Part shown: one piece after another, positions 6,308 through 13,489 of the stretch
How the letters are laid out: each line of letters opens with the position of its first letter
How positions within the stretch are numbered: position 1 is the first letter of the stretch
Assembly: GCA_964573565.1 (NCBI GenBank)
Contig: CAZNJV010000011.1
Coordinates: forward strand, 1-16,070
DNA: 16,070 nucleotides
Direction of reading: 5' to 3'
Source: UBA12078 sp964573565
GTDB taxonomy: Bacteria > Patescibacteriota > Dojkabacteria > SC72
Program-made: the position numbers and the translations under genes
The notes under the pieces: generated by a model
Database searches by the model: none
The model's input: only the letters and a program-made list of their open reading frames with translations
Told to the model about the DNA's origin: nothing

Positions 6308-6628
6308 AGATTATGTGATTCCATAATCCCTACACTTGATTCCCTTAGCATGGCAATCAAAGCGAGCAAGGATTTGAAACTTGATGAACAAGCACAAGCA
6401 TGGATGTCGGGAACAGATTCATTATTCAGCTCATTGAATAAATCATTGGAAGAATTTGGATTGAAACAGTACATACCAGAAAGAGGTGACAAATTTGATC
6501 CTAATATACATGAGGCAGTAACAACAATTGAACAAGGTAACAGTGGTGAAATATATGACCTGATTCAACCAGGCTATATATTAGACAGCACAGTTATTAG
6601 ACCAGCTCGTGTTGTTGTATCTAAATAG
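6308..6628 (+). CDS. grpE: Nucleotide exchange factor GrpE, C-terminal part (5' end lost in gap)
   Basis: GrpE is the dimeric ADP-release factor of DnaK. The frame is open from the first base after the gap, giving 106 residues to TAG. The visible part begins with the end of the long dimer helix (RLCDSIIPTLDSLSMAIKAS, where other GrpEs read LLPVLDNLERAL). It continues with the four-helix region (MSGTDSLFSSLNKSLEEFGLKQY) and finishes with the C-terminal beta-wing: GDKFDPNIHEAVTTIE, then GYILDSTVIRPARVVVSK. These are diagnostic. An internal ATG at 6350 is not the true start because the family sequence continues upstream of it. The position between hrcA and dnaK agrees. Full GrpE usually has 150-200 residues, so at least 45 are missing. 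Confidence 0.93.
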   Translation, partial: RLCDSIIPTLDSLSMAIKASKDLKLDEQAQAWMSGTDSLFSSLNKSLEEFGLKQYIPERGDKFDPNIHEAVTTIEQGNSGEIYDLIQPGYILDSTVIRPARVVVSK

Positions 6629-6653
6629 TAAATAAATTTTTAATACAAATAAT

Positions 6654-8555
6654 ATGTCAAAAATAATAGGAATAGACTTAGGAACTACAAACTCCGTAAT
6701 GGCCTACATGGAAGGTGGTAAGCCTAACGTAATCCCAAGCGCACAAGGTGGAAGATTAATCCCATCTGTTGTAGCAGTGGATGATAAAGGGGAAACACTA
6801 GTAGGTGTCTTGGCTAAAAACCAGGCAGTTACCAATCCAGAAGGCACAATCTACTCTGTAAAGAGATTGATCGGTAGATCATGGGACGATCCTGAGGTAC
6901 AGAAAGATATTAAACTTTTACCATTTGAGATGAGAAAATCATCCAATGGTGGTGTAGAAGTGAAGATGAAAGATAAGTGGTATACACCACAGGAGATCTC
7001 TGCAAAAGTACTCGCAAAGATGAAGAAAGACGCAGAAGAGTTCTTAGGCGAAAAAGTTACAGAAGCAGTAATCACAGTTCCTGCATATTTTGATGACTCT
7101 CAAAGACAAGCAACTAAAGATGCGGGTAAAATCGCAGGATTAGATGTAAAAAGAATTGTTAATGAGCCTACAGCTGCTGCACTTGCATATGGTGTAGACA
7201 AAGGAAAGGACGAGAAAGTTGTAGTCTTCGACCTAGGTGGTGGTACATTCGATGTCTCTATCTTAGAAATTGGAGATGGAGTATTTGAAGTACTCTCAAC
7301 TAATGGTAATACTCACTTAGGTGGTGATGACTTTGATCAGAGAATAATCGATTTCTTAGCAGACGAATTTAAGAAAAAAGAAGGGATTGATCTAAGAGAT
7401 GACAGAACTGCATTACAGAGATTGAGAGAATTTGCAGAAAAGGCAAAAGTTGAACTATCTAGCTCTGAACAGACAGAGATAAATATTCCATACATTACTG
7501 CAACATCTAGTGGGCCAAAGCATTTGAAAGAAACCTTAACTAGAGCACAATTGGAAAAGCTAGTAGCAGATTTGATTGATTCTACAGAAGAACCATGTAA
7601 GAAGGCATTGAAAGATGCAGGTCTTAAAACTGATGATGTAGATCAGGTCTTACTTGTTGGTGGTATGACTAGAATGCCTGCTGTTATGAAGAAGGTTGTA
7701 GATATCTTCGGAAAAGAACCTAACAAGGGTGTAAACCCAGACGAGGTAGTAGGTGTAGGTGCTGCAATCCAGGGCGGAGTATTAGGTGGTGATGTTAAGG
7801 ATATTACTTTGTTAGATGTCACACCCTTATCTCTGGGATTAGAAACTCTAGGCGGAGTTATGACTAAGCTCATTGATAGAAATACAACAATTCCTGTAGA
7901 GAAGAAACAGATATTCTCAACTGCAGCTGACAATCAGCCTGCTGTAGAGATCCATATTCTTCAGGGTGAAAGAGAGATGGCAGCAGATAACAAGACATTG
8001 GGTAGATTCATACTTGATGGAATCCCAGCTGCACCAAGAGGAGTACCTCAGATCGAGGTAATGTTCTCTATCGATGCAAACGGTATCCTTAATGTAAAAG
8101 CATTGGATATGGCAACTAAGAAAGAACAGAAGATCACAATTACAGCATCTACTGGATTAAAGGATGAAGAGATCGAGAAGATGGTAGAAGAGGCTGCAAA
8201 GCATGCTGAAGAGGATAAAAAGAAAAAGGAAAGAGTAGAGAAAAAGAATGAGGCAGATAGTCTTTGCTTTAATGTAGAAAAACTCCTCAAGGAGAATGGA
8301 GACAAGATCGAAGAAGAAGATAAGAAGAATTTAACTGAAAAATCAGACGAATTAAAGAAACTTATCGAAAAAGAGGACTTCGATCAATCTGAAGTTGAGA
8401 AAAAAACAGAAGAGCTCATGAATGCAATGCAGGAAGTAGGGAAGAAAATGTACGAAAAAGCTGCCAAAGAAGCTCCAAAGGAAGAACCAAAAGCAGATGA
8501 TTCATCTAAGAAAAAAGATGAAGAGAAAGCACAGGAAGGCGAAGTCGTAGAATAA
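6654..8555 (+). CDS. dnaK: Molecular chaperone DnaK (Hsp70)
   Basis: DnaK is the ATP-driven Hsp70 chaperone of the cytosol, working with DnaJ and GrpE. The 633-residue protein is full length. ATPase signatures are IIGIDLGTTNSVMAYMEGG (residues 4-22), VVVFDLGGGTFDVSILEI (189-206, T198 matching the E. coli T199 region) and VLLVGGMTRMPAV (332-344). The interdomain linker VKDITLLDVTPLSLGLETLGG (381-401) leads into the substrate-binding domain, and a Lys/Glu-rich tail ends in EEKAQEGEVVE. The segment around residues 76-105 (SWDDPEVQKDIKLLPFEMRKSSNGG) carries the insertion present in E. coli and absent from Bacillus DnaK. It lies 25 bases after grpE, without a Shine-Dalgarno site, and is followed by a terminator instead of dnaJ. 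Confidence 0.98.
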   Translation: MSKIIGIDLGTTNSVMAYMEGGKPNVIPSAQGGRLIPSVVAVDDKGETLVGVLAKNQAVTNPEGTIYSVKRLIGRSWDDPEVQKDIKLLPFEMRKSSNGGVEVKMKDKWYTPQEISAKVLAKMKKDAEEFLGEKVTEAVITVPAYFDDSQRQATKDAGKIAGLDVKRIVNEPTAAALAYGVDKGKDEKVVVFDLGGGTFDVSILEIGDGVFEVLSTNGNTHLGGDDFDQRIIDFLADEFKKKEGIDLRDDRTALQRLREFAEKAKVELSSSEQTEINIPYITATSSGPKHLKETLTRAQLEKLVADLIDSTEEPCKKALKDAGLKTDDVDQVLLVGGMTRMPAVMKKVVDIFGKEPNKGVNPDEVVGVGAAIQGGVLGGDVKDITLLDVTPLSLGLETLGGVMTKLIDRNTTIPVEKKQIFSTAADNQPAVEIHILQGEREMAADNKTLGRFILDGIPAAPRGVPQIEVMFSIDANGILNVKALDMATKKEQKITITASTGLKDEEIEKMVEEAAKHAEEDKKKKERVEKKNEADSLCFNVEKLLKENGDKIEEEDKKNLTEKSDELKKLIEKEDFDQSEVEKKTEELMNAMQEVGKKMYEKAAKEAPKEEPKADDSSKKKDEEKAQEGEVVE

Positions 8556-8575
8556 TTCTTTTCGAATCCTAGAAG

Positions 8576-8606
8576 AAGAGGAGGCTGTTGGTCTCCTCTT
8601 TTTTTT
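8576..8606 (+). terminator. Intrinsic terminator after dnaK
   Basis: AAGAGGAG (8576-8583) pairs with CTCCTCTT (8593-8600) around a 9-base loop and runs into an uninterrupted T tract (8599-8606). This ends the hrcA-grpE-dnaK operon and shows that dnaJ is not part of it. Confidence 0.92.
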
Positions 8607-8624
8607 ATGGTAGGATTTATGAAC

Positions 8625-8630
8625 TAAAAT
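8625..8630 (+). promoter_or_regulatory. Possible -10 box of the O-antigen-ligase-like gene
   Basis: TAAAAT lies 16 bases before the ATG at 8647 in the short gap after the dnaK terminator. The -35 position overlaps the terminator T tract and is poor. It is the best candidate in this gap, but weak. Confidence 0.35.
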
Positions 8631-8646
8631 ATCCAACCTGCCCGGT

Positions 8647-10896
8647 ATGTTAAGAGAAGAAAAAACTGTAGAAAAAAAGAAACTTAGTATTCCTGTAATA
8701 CAAAAATATCTATTCTATCTAATCCTTTTTCTAGCCCCACTATCTATCATTCCTTTCCCATGGGATTGGACTGAAAGAGGAATTGGTTTGCTAGTACTAT
8801 TCCTTGGAACAATAATCATTACTTTGGAGATTGTGAAGCTTGTGTGGGAGGGTAAACTAACCATGCTTAAGGGTACTTTAGACGGAGGAATCATGCTTGT
8901 ATTTCTCTCTCTCATATTTTCAACTCTTTTCTCCAAAGATCTGAGTAGCAGTATCTGGGGGATGGACGGGAAATTGGGTACTGGGATCGTAGCCTTTGTG
9001 TGCATTCTACTAGTATCTCTGTCTGCTAGAACATTCATAAAAACAGCAAAAGAGATTAAATTAGCGTTACTAGCTTTCGTTGTAGGATTTAGCATCACAA
9101 ACATATTAAGTATTCTTTCATTCCTAGGGATCAATATCTGGGGATTCATACCCGTATACAAGGATCTTGCACAAGACGGATTGCCATTACTTAGGTCTGC
9201 CAAGAGCCATCTATTTGCCAATTTCATACTAATGTTGATTAATTTCGGATTCCTGAGTGATTACATAATAGAGCGAACAGGGAAAAATACAGTGCTTACA
9301 ATTACCATTATCTCTGTAATCTTGTCTGCAATAAATATTTGGATATTCTCAATAAATCAGGGAATAGGGTTAATAATTCTCTTCATTTTGCTATCAATTG
9401 CGATGTGGGTCTTTGGTATAAGAAAGTTGAAAATAAGACCTGTAGTTACCAAAAATATCCTTTTTGCTTTGATTGGTATTCTCTTAGGTATATTGATCCC
9501 AACAATAGTTTTACAGATTCCATCATTAAGAGAGGTTATCATTCCAGATAGTATCAAGGTGGTTGCTCAGGTATCCTTGGGATCTGATGTCTCATGGATA
9601 ATTGCAGCTTCTGTGTTTGTATCATCATTCGCAAGAGGGTTATTTGGTATGGGAATGGATACATATCCAATCTCTTACAATCTTTACAAACCATTGAGTC
9701 AGAATTTGTTACAGTACAATGATGTAAATTTCTACTACGGTGCAAGCGAGCTATTCACACAGTTTACGAATAATGGCTTGCTATGGCTTATCGCATGGGG
9801 TGTATTAGGATTTTTAATAATAAAAATAATTAGGAGGGACCTTGGTAGAGTAAAGATTTACAAAGAAGAGGTCGGGAATAGTTTGATGTTAATCTCTTTG
9901 GATCTCTTAATCCTTTACATATACCTAGGATCATTCTTCGCAGTATATGGAGTGTTAATTCTACTTCTTCTTTTGGTATTCATAGGTTTAAGATGTATCT
10001 TGCTTGATATCTTAAGTAAGAACACAGAAGAGAAATTTGTTATTAAACTCTGGACTGCAAATCTTCGACCAGATGGTGAGAACGGAAAGATGTCGTATAA
10101 CCTCAACATCGTCTTAACAGTATTTGTCGCATGCGTAGGTTTTGGATTGTTACTTCTTTGGGGATCAAAATTTGTAGCAAGTGCATATTTACTAAAGGCG
10201 GAATCTTACTATGTGGAGCAGAATCTGAAATATGCGGATGTGGAGCCTACGATAGAGCAGAGAGAAACCTTTGTTAACTCGATGGCTTACTATTATGCAA
10301 CGGCTGCTAAATTCGATGGAAATAATCCATTGATAAATAGAAAAACAGGATCAATGTATCTTGAGCTTGTAGGTTTAGCTGCAGAGGAATATTCCAAAAA
10401 TGGTTCTGATGCAGAAGGTAGCGCAGATTTGGTAACAAGTGTTGGTAAATGGAAGAATTACGCTCTCGACTATACAAGAAAATCGATAGATATCTCAGGC
10501 TCGGTATATTCTAACTGGGAGGCTAGAGCAGGGGTGTATTTAGGATTAGTTGGAATGGGCTTTAATGACTATGCTTCAGATGCACTTTACTCCTTAGAGA
10601 AGGCAGCAGAATTGAATCCTTTGAATTATTCGATATATTACAACGAGGCCCAGATATATGTTGTAAATAGTGATAAGGATAACGCATTGGCAGCTTTAAC
10701 AAAGGCTCTTGGAATAAACGCACAGCATATCCCGTCCATAATGTTGGCTGCAGAGGTTAACAAACAGAAGGGTAATATGGATGTTTACGAGTCATATCTT
10801 AAAGCTGCGAAGAAGATACTTGAGACTAACAGCCAAACAGGGTCAGAGGTATATCAGACTATCGTAGAGGAGTTGAACAAACTATCGGCAGATTAG
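8647..10896 (+). CDS. O-antigen ligase/polymerase-like membrane protein with C-terminal TPR domain
   Basis: This 749-residue protein is an integral membrane protein of the O-antigen ligase (Wzy/WaaL) type, which moves lipid-linked glycans onto acceptors outside the membrane. About 12-13 membrane segments fill residues 20-450, with a last one near 485-506. The large outer loop (291-378) holds the family-like region GLFGMGMDTYPISYNLYKPL then YYGASELFTQFTNNGLLWL (363-381), similar to the G-x-G and N-x-x-x-x-x-x-E-x-G-L pattern of these enzymes. After the last segment comes a ~240-residue soluble part with TPR-like helix pairs (SDALYSLEKAAELNPLNYSIYYN, DNALAALTKALGINAQHIPSIML, about 644-724), predicted outside the cell. 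Its stop overlaps the convergent comF stop. Ligase, polymerase and protein glycosylase cannot be told apart. Confidence 0.82.
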   Translation: MLREEKTVEKKKLSIPVIQKYLFYLILFLAPLSIIPFPWDWTERGIGLLVLFLGTIIITLEIVKLVWEGKLTMLKGTLDGGIMLVFLSLIFSTLFSKDLSSSIWGMDGKLGTGIVAFVCILLVSLSARTFIKTAKEIKLALLAFVVGFSITNILSILSFLGINIWGFIPVYKDLAQDGLPLLRSAKSHLFANFILMLINFGFLSDYIIERTGKNTVLTITIISVILSAINIWIFSINQGIGLIILFILLSIAMWVFGIRKLKIRPVVTKNILFALIGILLGILIPTIVLQIPSLREVIIPDSIKVVAQVSLGSDVSWIIAASVFVSSFARGLFGMGMDTYPISYNLYKPLSQNLLQYNDVNFYYGASELFTQFTNNGLLWLIAWGVLGFLIIKIIRRDLGRVKIYKEEVGNSLMLISLDLLILYIYLGSFFAVYGVLILLLLLVFIGLRCILLDILSKNTEEKFVIKLWTANLRPDGENGKMSYNLNIVLTVFVACVGFGLLLLWGSKFVASAYLLKAESYYVEQNLKYADVEPTIEQRETFVNSMAYYYATAAKFDGNNPLINRKTGSMYLELVGLAAEEYSKNGSDAEGSADLVTSVGKWKNYALDYTRKSIDISGSVYSNWEARAGVYLGLVGMGFNDYASDALYSLEKAAELNPLNYSIYYNEAQIYVVNSDKDNALAALTKALGINAQHIPSIMLAAEVNKQKGNMDVYESYLKAAKKILETNSQTGSEVYQTIVEELNKLSAD

Positions 10897-10903
10897 AGAT
10901 AGT
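10881..10903. repeat. Inverted repeat spanning the overlapping stop codons of two convergent genes
   Basis: ACTATC (10881-10886) and GATAGT (10898-10903) are 6-bp inverted arms around 11 bases that contain both stop codons. No T tract follows. It may be a weak hairpin limiting read-through, or chance. Confidence 0.35.
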
Positions 10904-11600
10904 ATGGTCTTCCTCTAAAAAGGCATATGGCGTTTAGTTGCAGATCAACAGAATAGTTTTCTCTGAGAACCTGTGCAACATTTTCTAATGTCTTTCCTGT
11001 GGTTATAACATCATCTACGATGGTGATGCTTGTGTAGTTGGAGAGATCTAGGGAATTCTTCATATAAAATGGGTTGCCTATTTTTTGTTGTCTCTCTTCC
11101 TTCTTTTGTCCTGCCATATGGTAATTTGTGTTCTTAGCACCAATCAAGTCTAAACTTAAATCACAGTTAAATTTTTTGACAAATGCTTTCGCAATAATTT
11201 CGGATTGATTAAAACCTCTCTCGGCTTTTCTTGTGTTCGAAATAGGCACAGGGAGTATCAAAGATCTCTCCAAGCATCGGTTATAGCCACAAGCCAATAT
11301 CCTCTCAATGATAAGATCATTTAATAATTTTGATGTATCAGTAACTCCTTTGTACTTAAGTAATTTGAGAATTCGTGAAGAGAACTGGTTGTATTCCCAA
11401 GCTACAAATACGTGATCAAGGGAATGATTACTTTCACACTGTGCATGTGTAGCGTATCCGGGAGAAAGTCTTCTGCAGATATAACATTCGGGGAGATTAC
11501 ACTTGAAACTCTTTCTACAGATATCACATAGATAGCTCCCGTGCCTGTGACAGAGAGTGCAATACCTAGGATATATCAGATTTAGGAAATTCCCAAACAT
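10893..11600 (-). CDS. comF: ComF family phosphoribosyltransferase-like protein
   Basis: ComF proteins help import single-stranded DNA during natural transformation and share the type I phosphoribosyltransferase fold. The 235-residue product has an N-terminal zinc-ribbon-like region with C14-x2-C17, C25-x2-C28 and C39-x2-C42. The ComF block ILPVPISNTRKAERGFNQSEIIA (115-137) follows, and then the PRPP-binding loop SITIVDDVITTGKTLENV (191-208). The start is the ATG at 11600: the in-frame TTG two codons upstream overlaps the TACAAT box. The gene is divergent from murJ and overlaps the upstream gene's 3' end by 4 bases (TTAG). In a small-genome bacterium it suggests DNA uptake, probably with type IV pili encoded elsewhere, but no other competence gene is in the window. 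Confidence 0.93.
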   Translation of the reverse strand: MFGNFLNLIYPRYCTLCHRHGSYLCDICRKSFKCNLPECYICRRLSPGYATHAQCESNHSLDHVFVAWEYNQFSSRILKLLKYKGVTDTSKLLNDLIIERILACGYNRCLERSLILPVPISNTRKAERGFNQSEIIAKAFVKKFNCDLSLDLIGAKNTNYHMAGQKKEERQQKIGNPFYMKNSLDLSNYTSITIVDDVITTGKTLENVAQVLRENYSVDLQLNAICLFRGRPYYL

Positions 11601-11605
11601 ACCCA

Positions 11606-11611
11606 ATTGTA
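11606..11611 (-). promoter_or_regulatory. -10 box for a predicted leaderless comF transcript
   Basis: Minus-strand TACAAT is followed by TGGGT and the ATG at 11600, a 5-base gap. The -35 position (ATATTA) is poor. The box also settles the comF start, since the alternative TTG codon lies across its last base. Confidence 0.58.
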
Positions 11612-11637
11612 GTAGGAAAGAGTTAAAATAATATGAA

Positions 11638-11666
11638 TTGATAAATAGTAAAGTTTAAATTATGAT
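11638..11666 (+). promoter_or_regulatory. murJ promoter
   Basis: TTGATA (11638-11643), a 17-base spacer and TATGAT (11661-11666) give a good housekeeping promoter. The start point near 11673 gives a leader of about 23 bases without a Shine-Dalgarno site. It is back to back with the comF promoter. Confidence 0.68.
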
Positions 11667-11695
11667 ATTAGTCGCATAAACTCCACTTTTGAAAC

Positions 11696-13489
11696 ATGAG
11701 AAAGTTAGGATTAAATAGAAATGGAATATTTATTGTGATGAGTATCTTGCTCGTTACAAAGATATTGGGATTCATAAAATTAAGAACTATTGCTCAACTG
11801 TTTGGTGTATCCCATGAACTTGATATCTTTTGGGCCGCATTTACAATTCCAGACATGCTTTTCACAATCATTGTTGCCGGCTCTTTAAATGCTGCCATCA
11901 TTCCAATCTTCTCAGAAGTCCTGTACAAAGAAGGTAAGGATAGGTTAGATAAGTTCTTCAACCATCTAAGTCTTTTACTTTCAATCCTCTGTATTATCTT
12001 TGCTGGCCTATTCTTCATCTTTACACCACAGATCACAAATGGAATAGTAGGGTCAGATGCATTACAGAAGGCATTGAACTTTACACAGAAAATAAATAGT
12101 GAAGATGTAAATCTTTTTGTAACAATTACGAGAATAACATTAATATCCCCAATCCTTTTGGGATTCAGTAGTATTGTCACAGGGTATCTCCAGGTGAAGA
12201 AGCAGTTCTTCATAACCTCGCTTGCACCTCTTTTCTACAATCTAGCATTAATAATTGGCCCAATCATATTTGTGGCATTTGGAAAGATGGGAGTAGAAGG
12301 GATTGCCATCTCTGCAGTTGTCGGATCGTTGTTGCACCTAATAATTCAACTTCCAAACTTCTTCTCTGATTACAATCAAAGATATTCGATCTCATTTGCA
12401 ACATTCAAAGAAGCCCTCAAGGATTCCAAAGTTATCAAGGCTGTTAAATTAGCAATTCCTAGAACAATCAGTATCGTTGGAGAGCAGATCAATACAGTAG
12501 TTAATACATTGATTAGTTTCTCATTAGCATCAGGTGCACTTAGTTCGTACAAATATGCACTAAGTCTGCATCAGTTCCCAATCAATATCATCGGAAGTGC
12601 AGTAGCTCAACTCGCGTTACCGGATTTGGCACAATATTCAGATCCAGAGCATAAAGAGAAATTTACTAAAATATTTAATTCCTCAATCCAGTTTGCTTTG
12701 TATCTTGTGTTACCAATGATTGCGATTTTCGTAGTATTAAGACTTCCGATCGTCCGATTGATCTATGGATCTGGTGCATTTGACTGGAGAGCAACGATCC
12801 TTACCTCTTGGTGTTTAGTTTTGCTTTCATTCTCCATCCTGGGCCAAACAGTAGATCAGATTATTCTTAGAGCCTTCTACGCTCTCAAAGAGACATGGTT
12901 GCCACTGATTGGTATTGGTATCAGTATTGTAGTAAATATCGCTGTTGCATATTTTTTAACCAATTTCTTTAGCCATTACTTTGACTGGAGACCAATATTA
13001 CAGCAGATGCTTTCTCAGATATCTGTAGCAGATGGTGCTGGCTTCTGGGAGGTATTCAAATCATTCATACAAGACTTTGCAAGATGGTGTACAAGTAGGG
13101 GTGATTCCGATATGGCAGTAGGTGGACTGTCTTTAGGGTTAGGCTTTTCATATATGGTTGAGGTATTGATCTTGTACATATTGTTAAATACTAAGACAAA
13201 GATGATAACTTTTAACAATACGGTAAAACCTTTCCTCGTAAAGTTTCTCAATACAGTTTTAATGGGTATTGGAATGTATCTTCTCTTCAGGCTTTTTGAC
13301 TTCAAATTAGATACATCCCGAACCATGTATATTGTTGTATTGACAGTCTTAACATCTGGTTATGGGGTGCTATCATATTGGATAGGGTCTAGGGTGTTCA
13401 AGATCGAAGAGGTTTACATATTCGAGAAGTGGATCAAGAGAATGTGGGCTAAAATCTTTAAGGGGAAAGGGAATGAAGAAAGTATTTAG
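11696..13489 (+). CDS. murJ: MurJ/MviN-family lipid II flippase-like protein
   Basis: MurJ flips the peptidoglycan precursor lipid II across the membrane. The 597-residue protein has the MviN pattern of about 14 membrane segments, beginning MSILLVTKILGFIKLRTIAQLFGVSHELDIFWAAFTIPDM, aligning without gaps to the E. coli start. D43 matches E. coli D39, but K22 and K28 replace R18 and R24, F56/T57 replace R52-R53, and Q332 (NSSIQFALYLVLP) aligns with R270. Between the segments matching TM11 (about 404-422) and TM12 (478-497) there is a ~55-residue loop (423-476) where E. coli has about 8 residues. The family is clear; the substrate is less so. The next gene starts 17 bases before its stop, suggesting coupled translation. 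Confidence 0.9.
   Translation: MRKLGLNRNGIFIVMSILLVTKILGFIKLRTIAQLFGVSHELDIFWAAFTIPDMLFTIIVAGSLNAAIIPIFSEVLYKEGKDRLDKFFNHLSLLLSILCIIFAGLFFIFTPQITNGIVGSDALQKALNFTQKINSEDVNLFVTITRITLISPILLGFSSIVTGYLQVKKQFFITSLAPLFYNLALIIGPIIFVAFGKMGVEGIAISAVVGSLLHLIIQLPNFFSDYNQRYSISFATFKEALKDSKVIKAVKLAIPRTISIVGEQINTVVNTLISFSLASGALSSYKYALSLHQFPINIIGSAVAQLALPDLAQYSDPEHKEKFTKIFNSSIQFALYLVLPMIAIFVVLRLPIVRLIYGSGAFDWRATILTSWCLVLLSFSILGQTVDQIILRAFYALKETWLPLIGIGISIVVNIAVAYFLTNFFSHYFDWRPILQQMLSQISVADGAGFWEVFKSFIQDFARWCTSRGDSDMAVGGLSLGLGFSYMVEVLILYILLNTKTKMITFNNTVKPFLVKFLNTVLMGIGMYLLFRLFDFKLDTSRTMYIVVLTVLTSGYGVLSYWIGSRVFKIEEVYIFEKWIKRMWAKIFKGKGNEESI

Noticed and set aside
6350..6352. ATG at 6350 as start of a small 92-residue protein
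   Set aside because: GrpE family sequence continues in frame upstream to the gap edge, so this is an internal methionine.
6124..6492. Minus-strand frame running through the N gap
   Set aside because: It is open only because the Ns hide stops; its ends are antisense to hrcA and grpE.
8715..9227. 170-codon minus-strand frame opposite the O-antigen-ligase-like gene
   Set aside because: Antisense to hydrophobic membrane segments, where long spurious frames are common; no domain seen.
11601..11606. TTG start for comF two codons upstream
   Set aside because: The codon overlaps the TACAAT box; ATG at 11600 fits the family start better.
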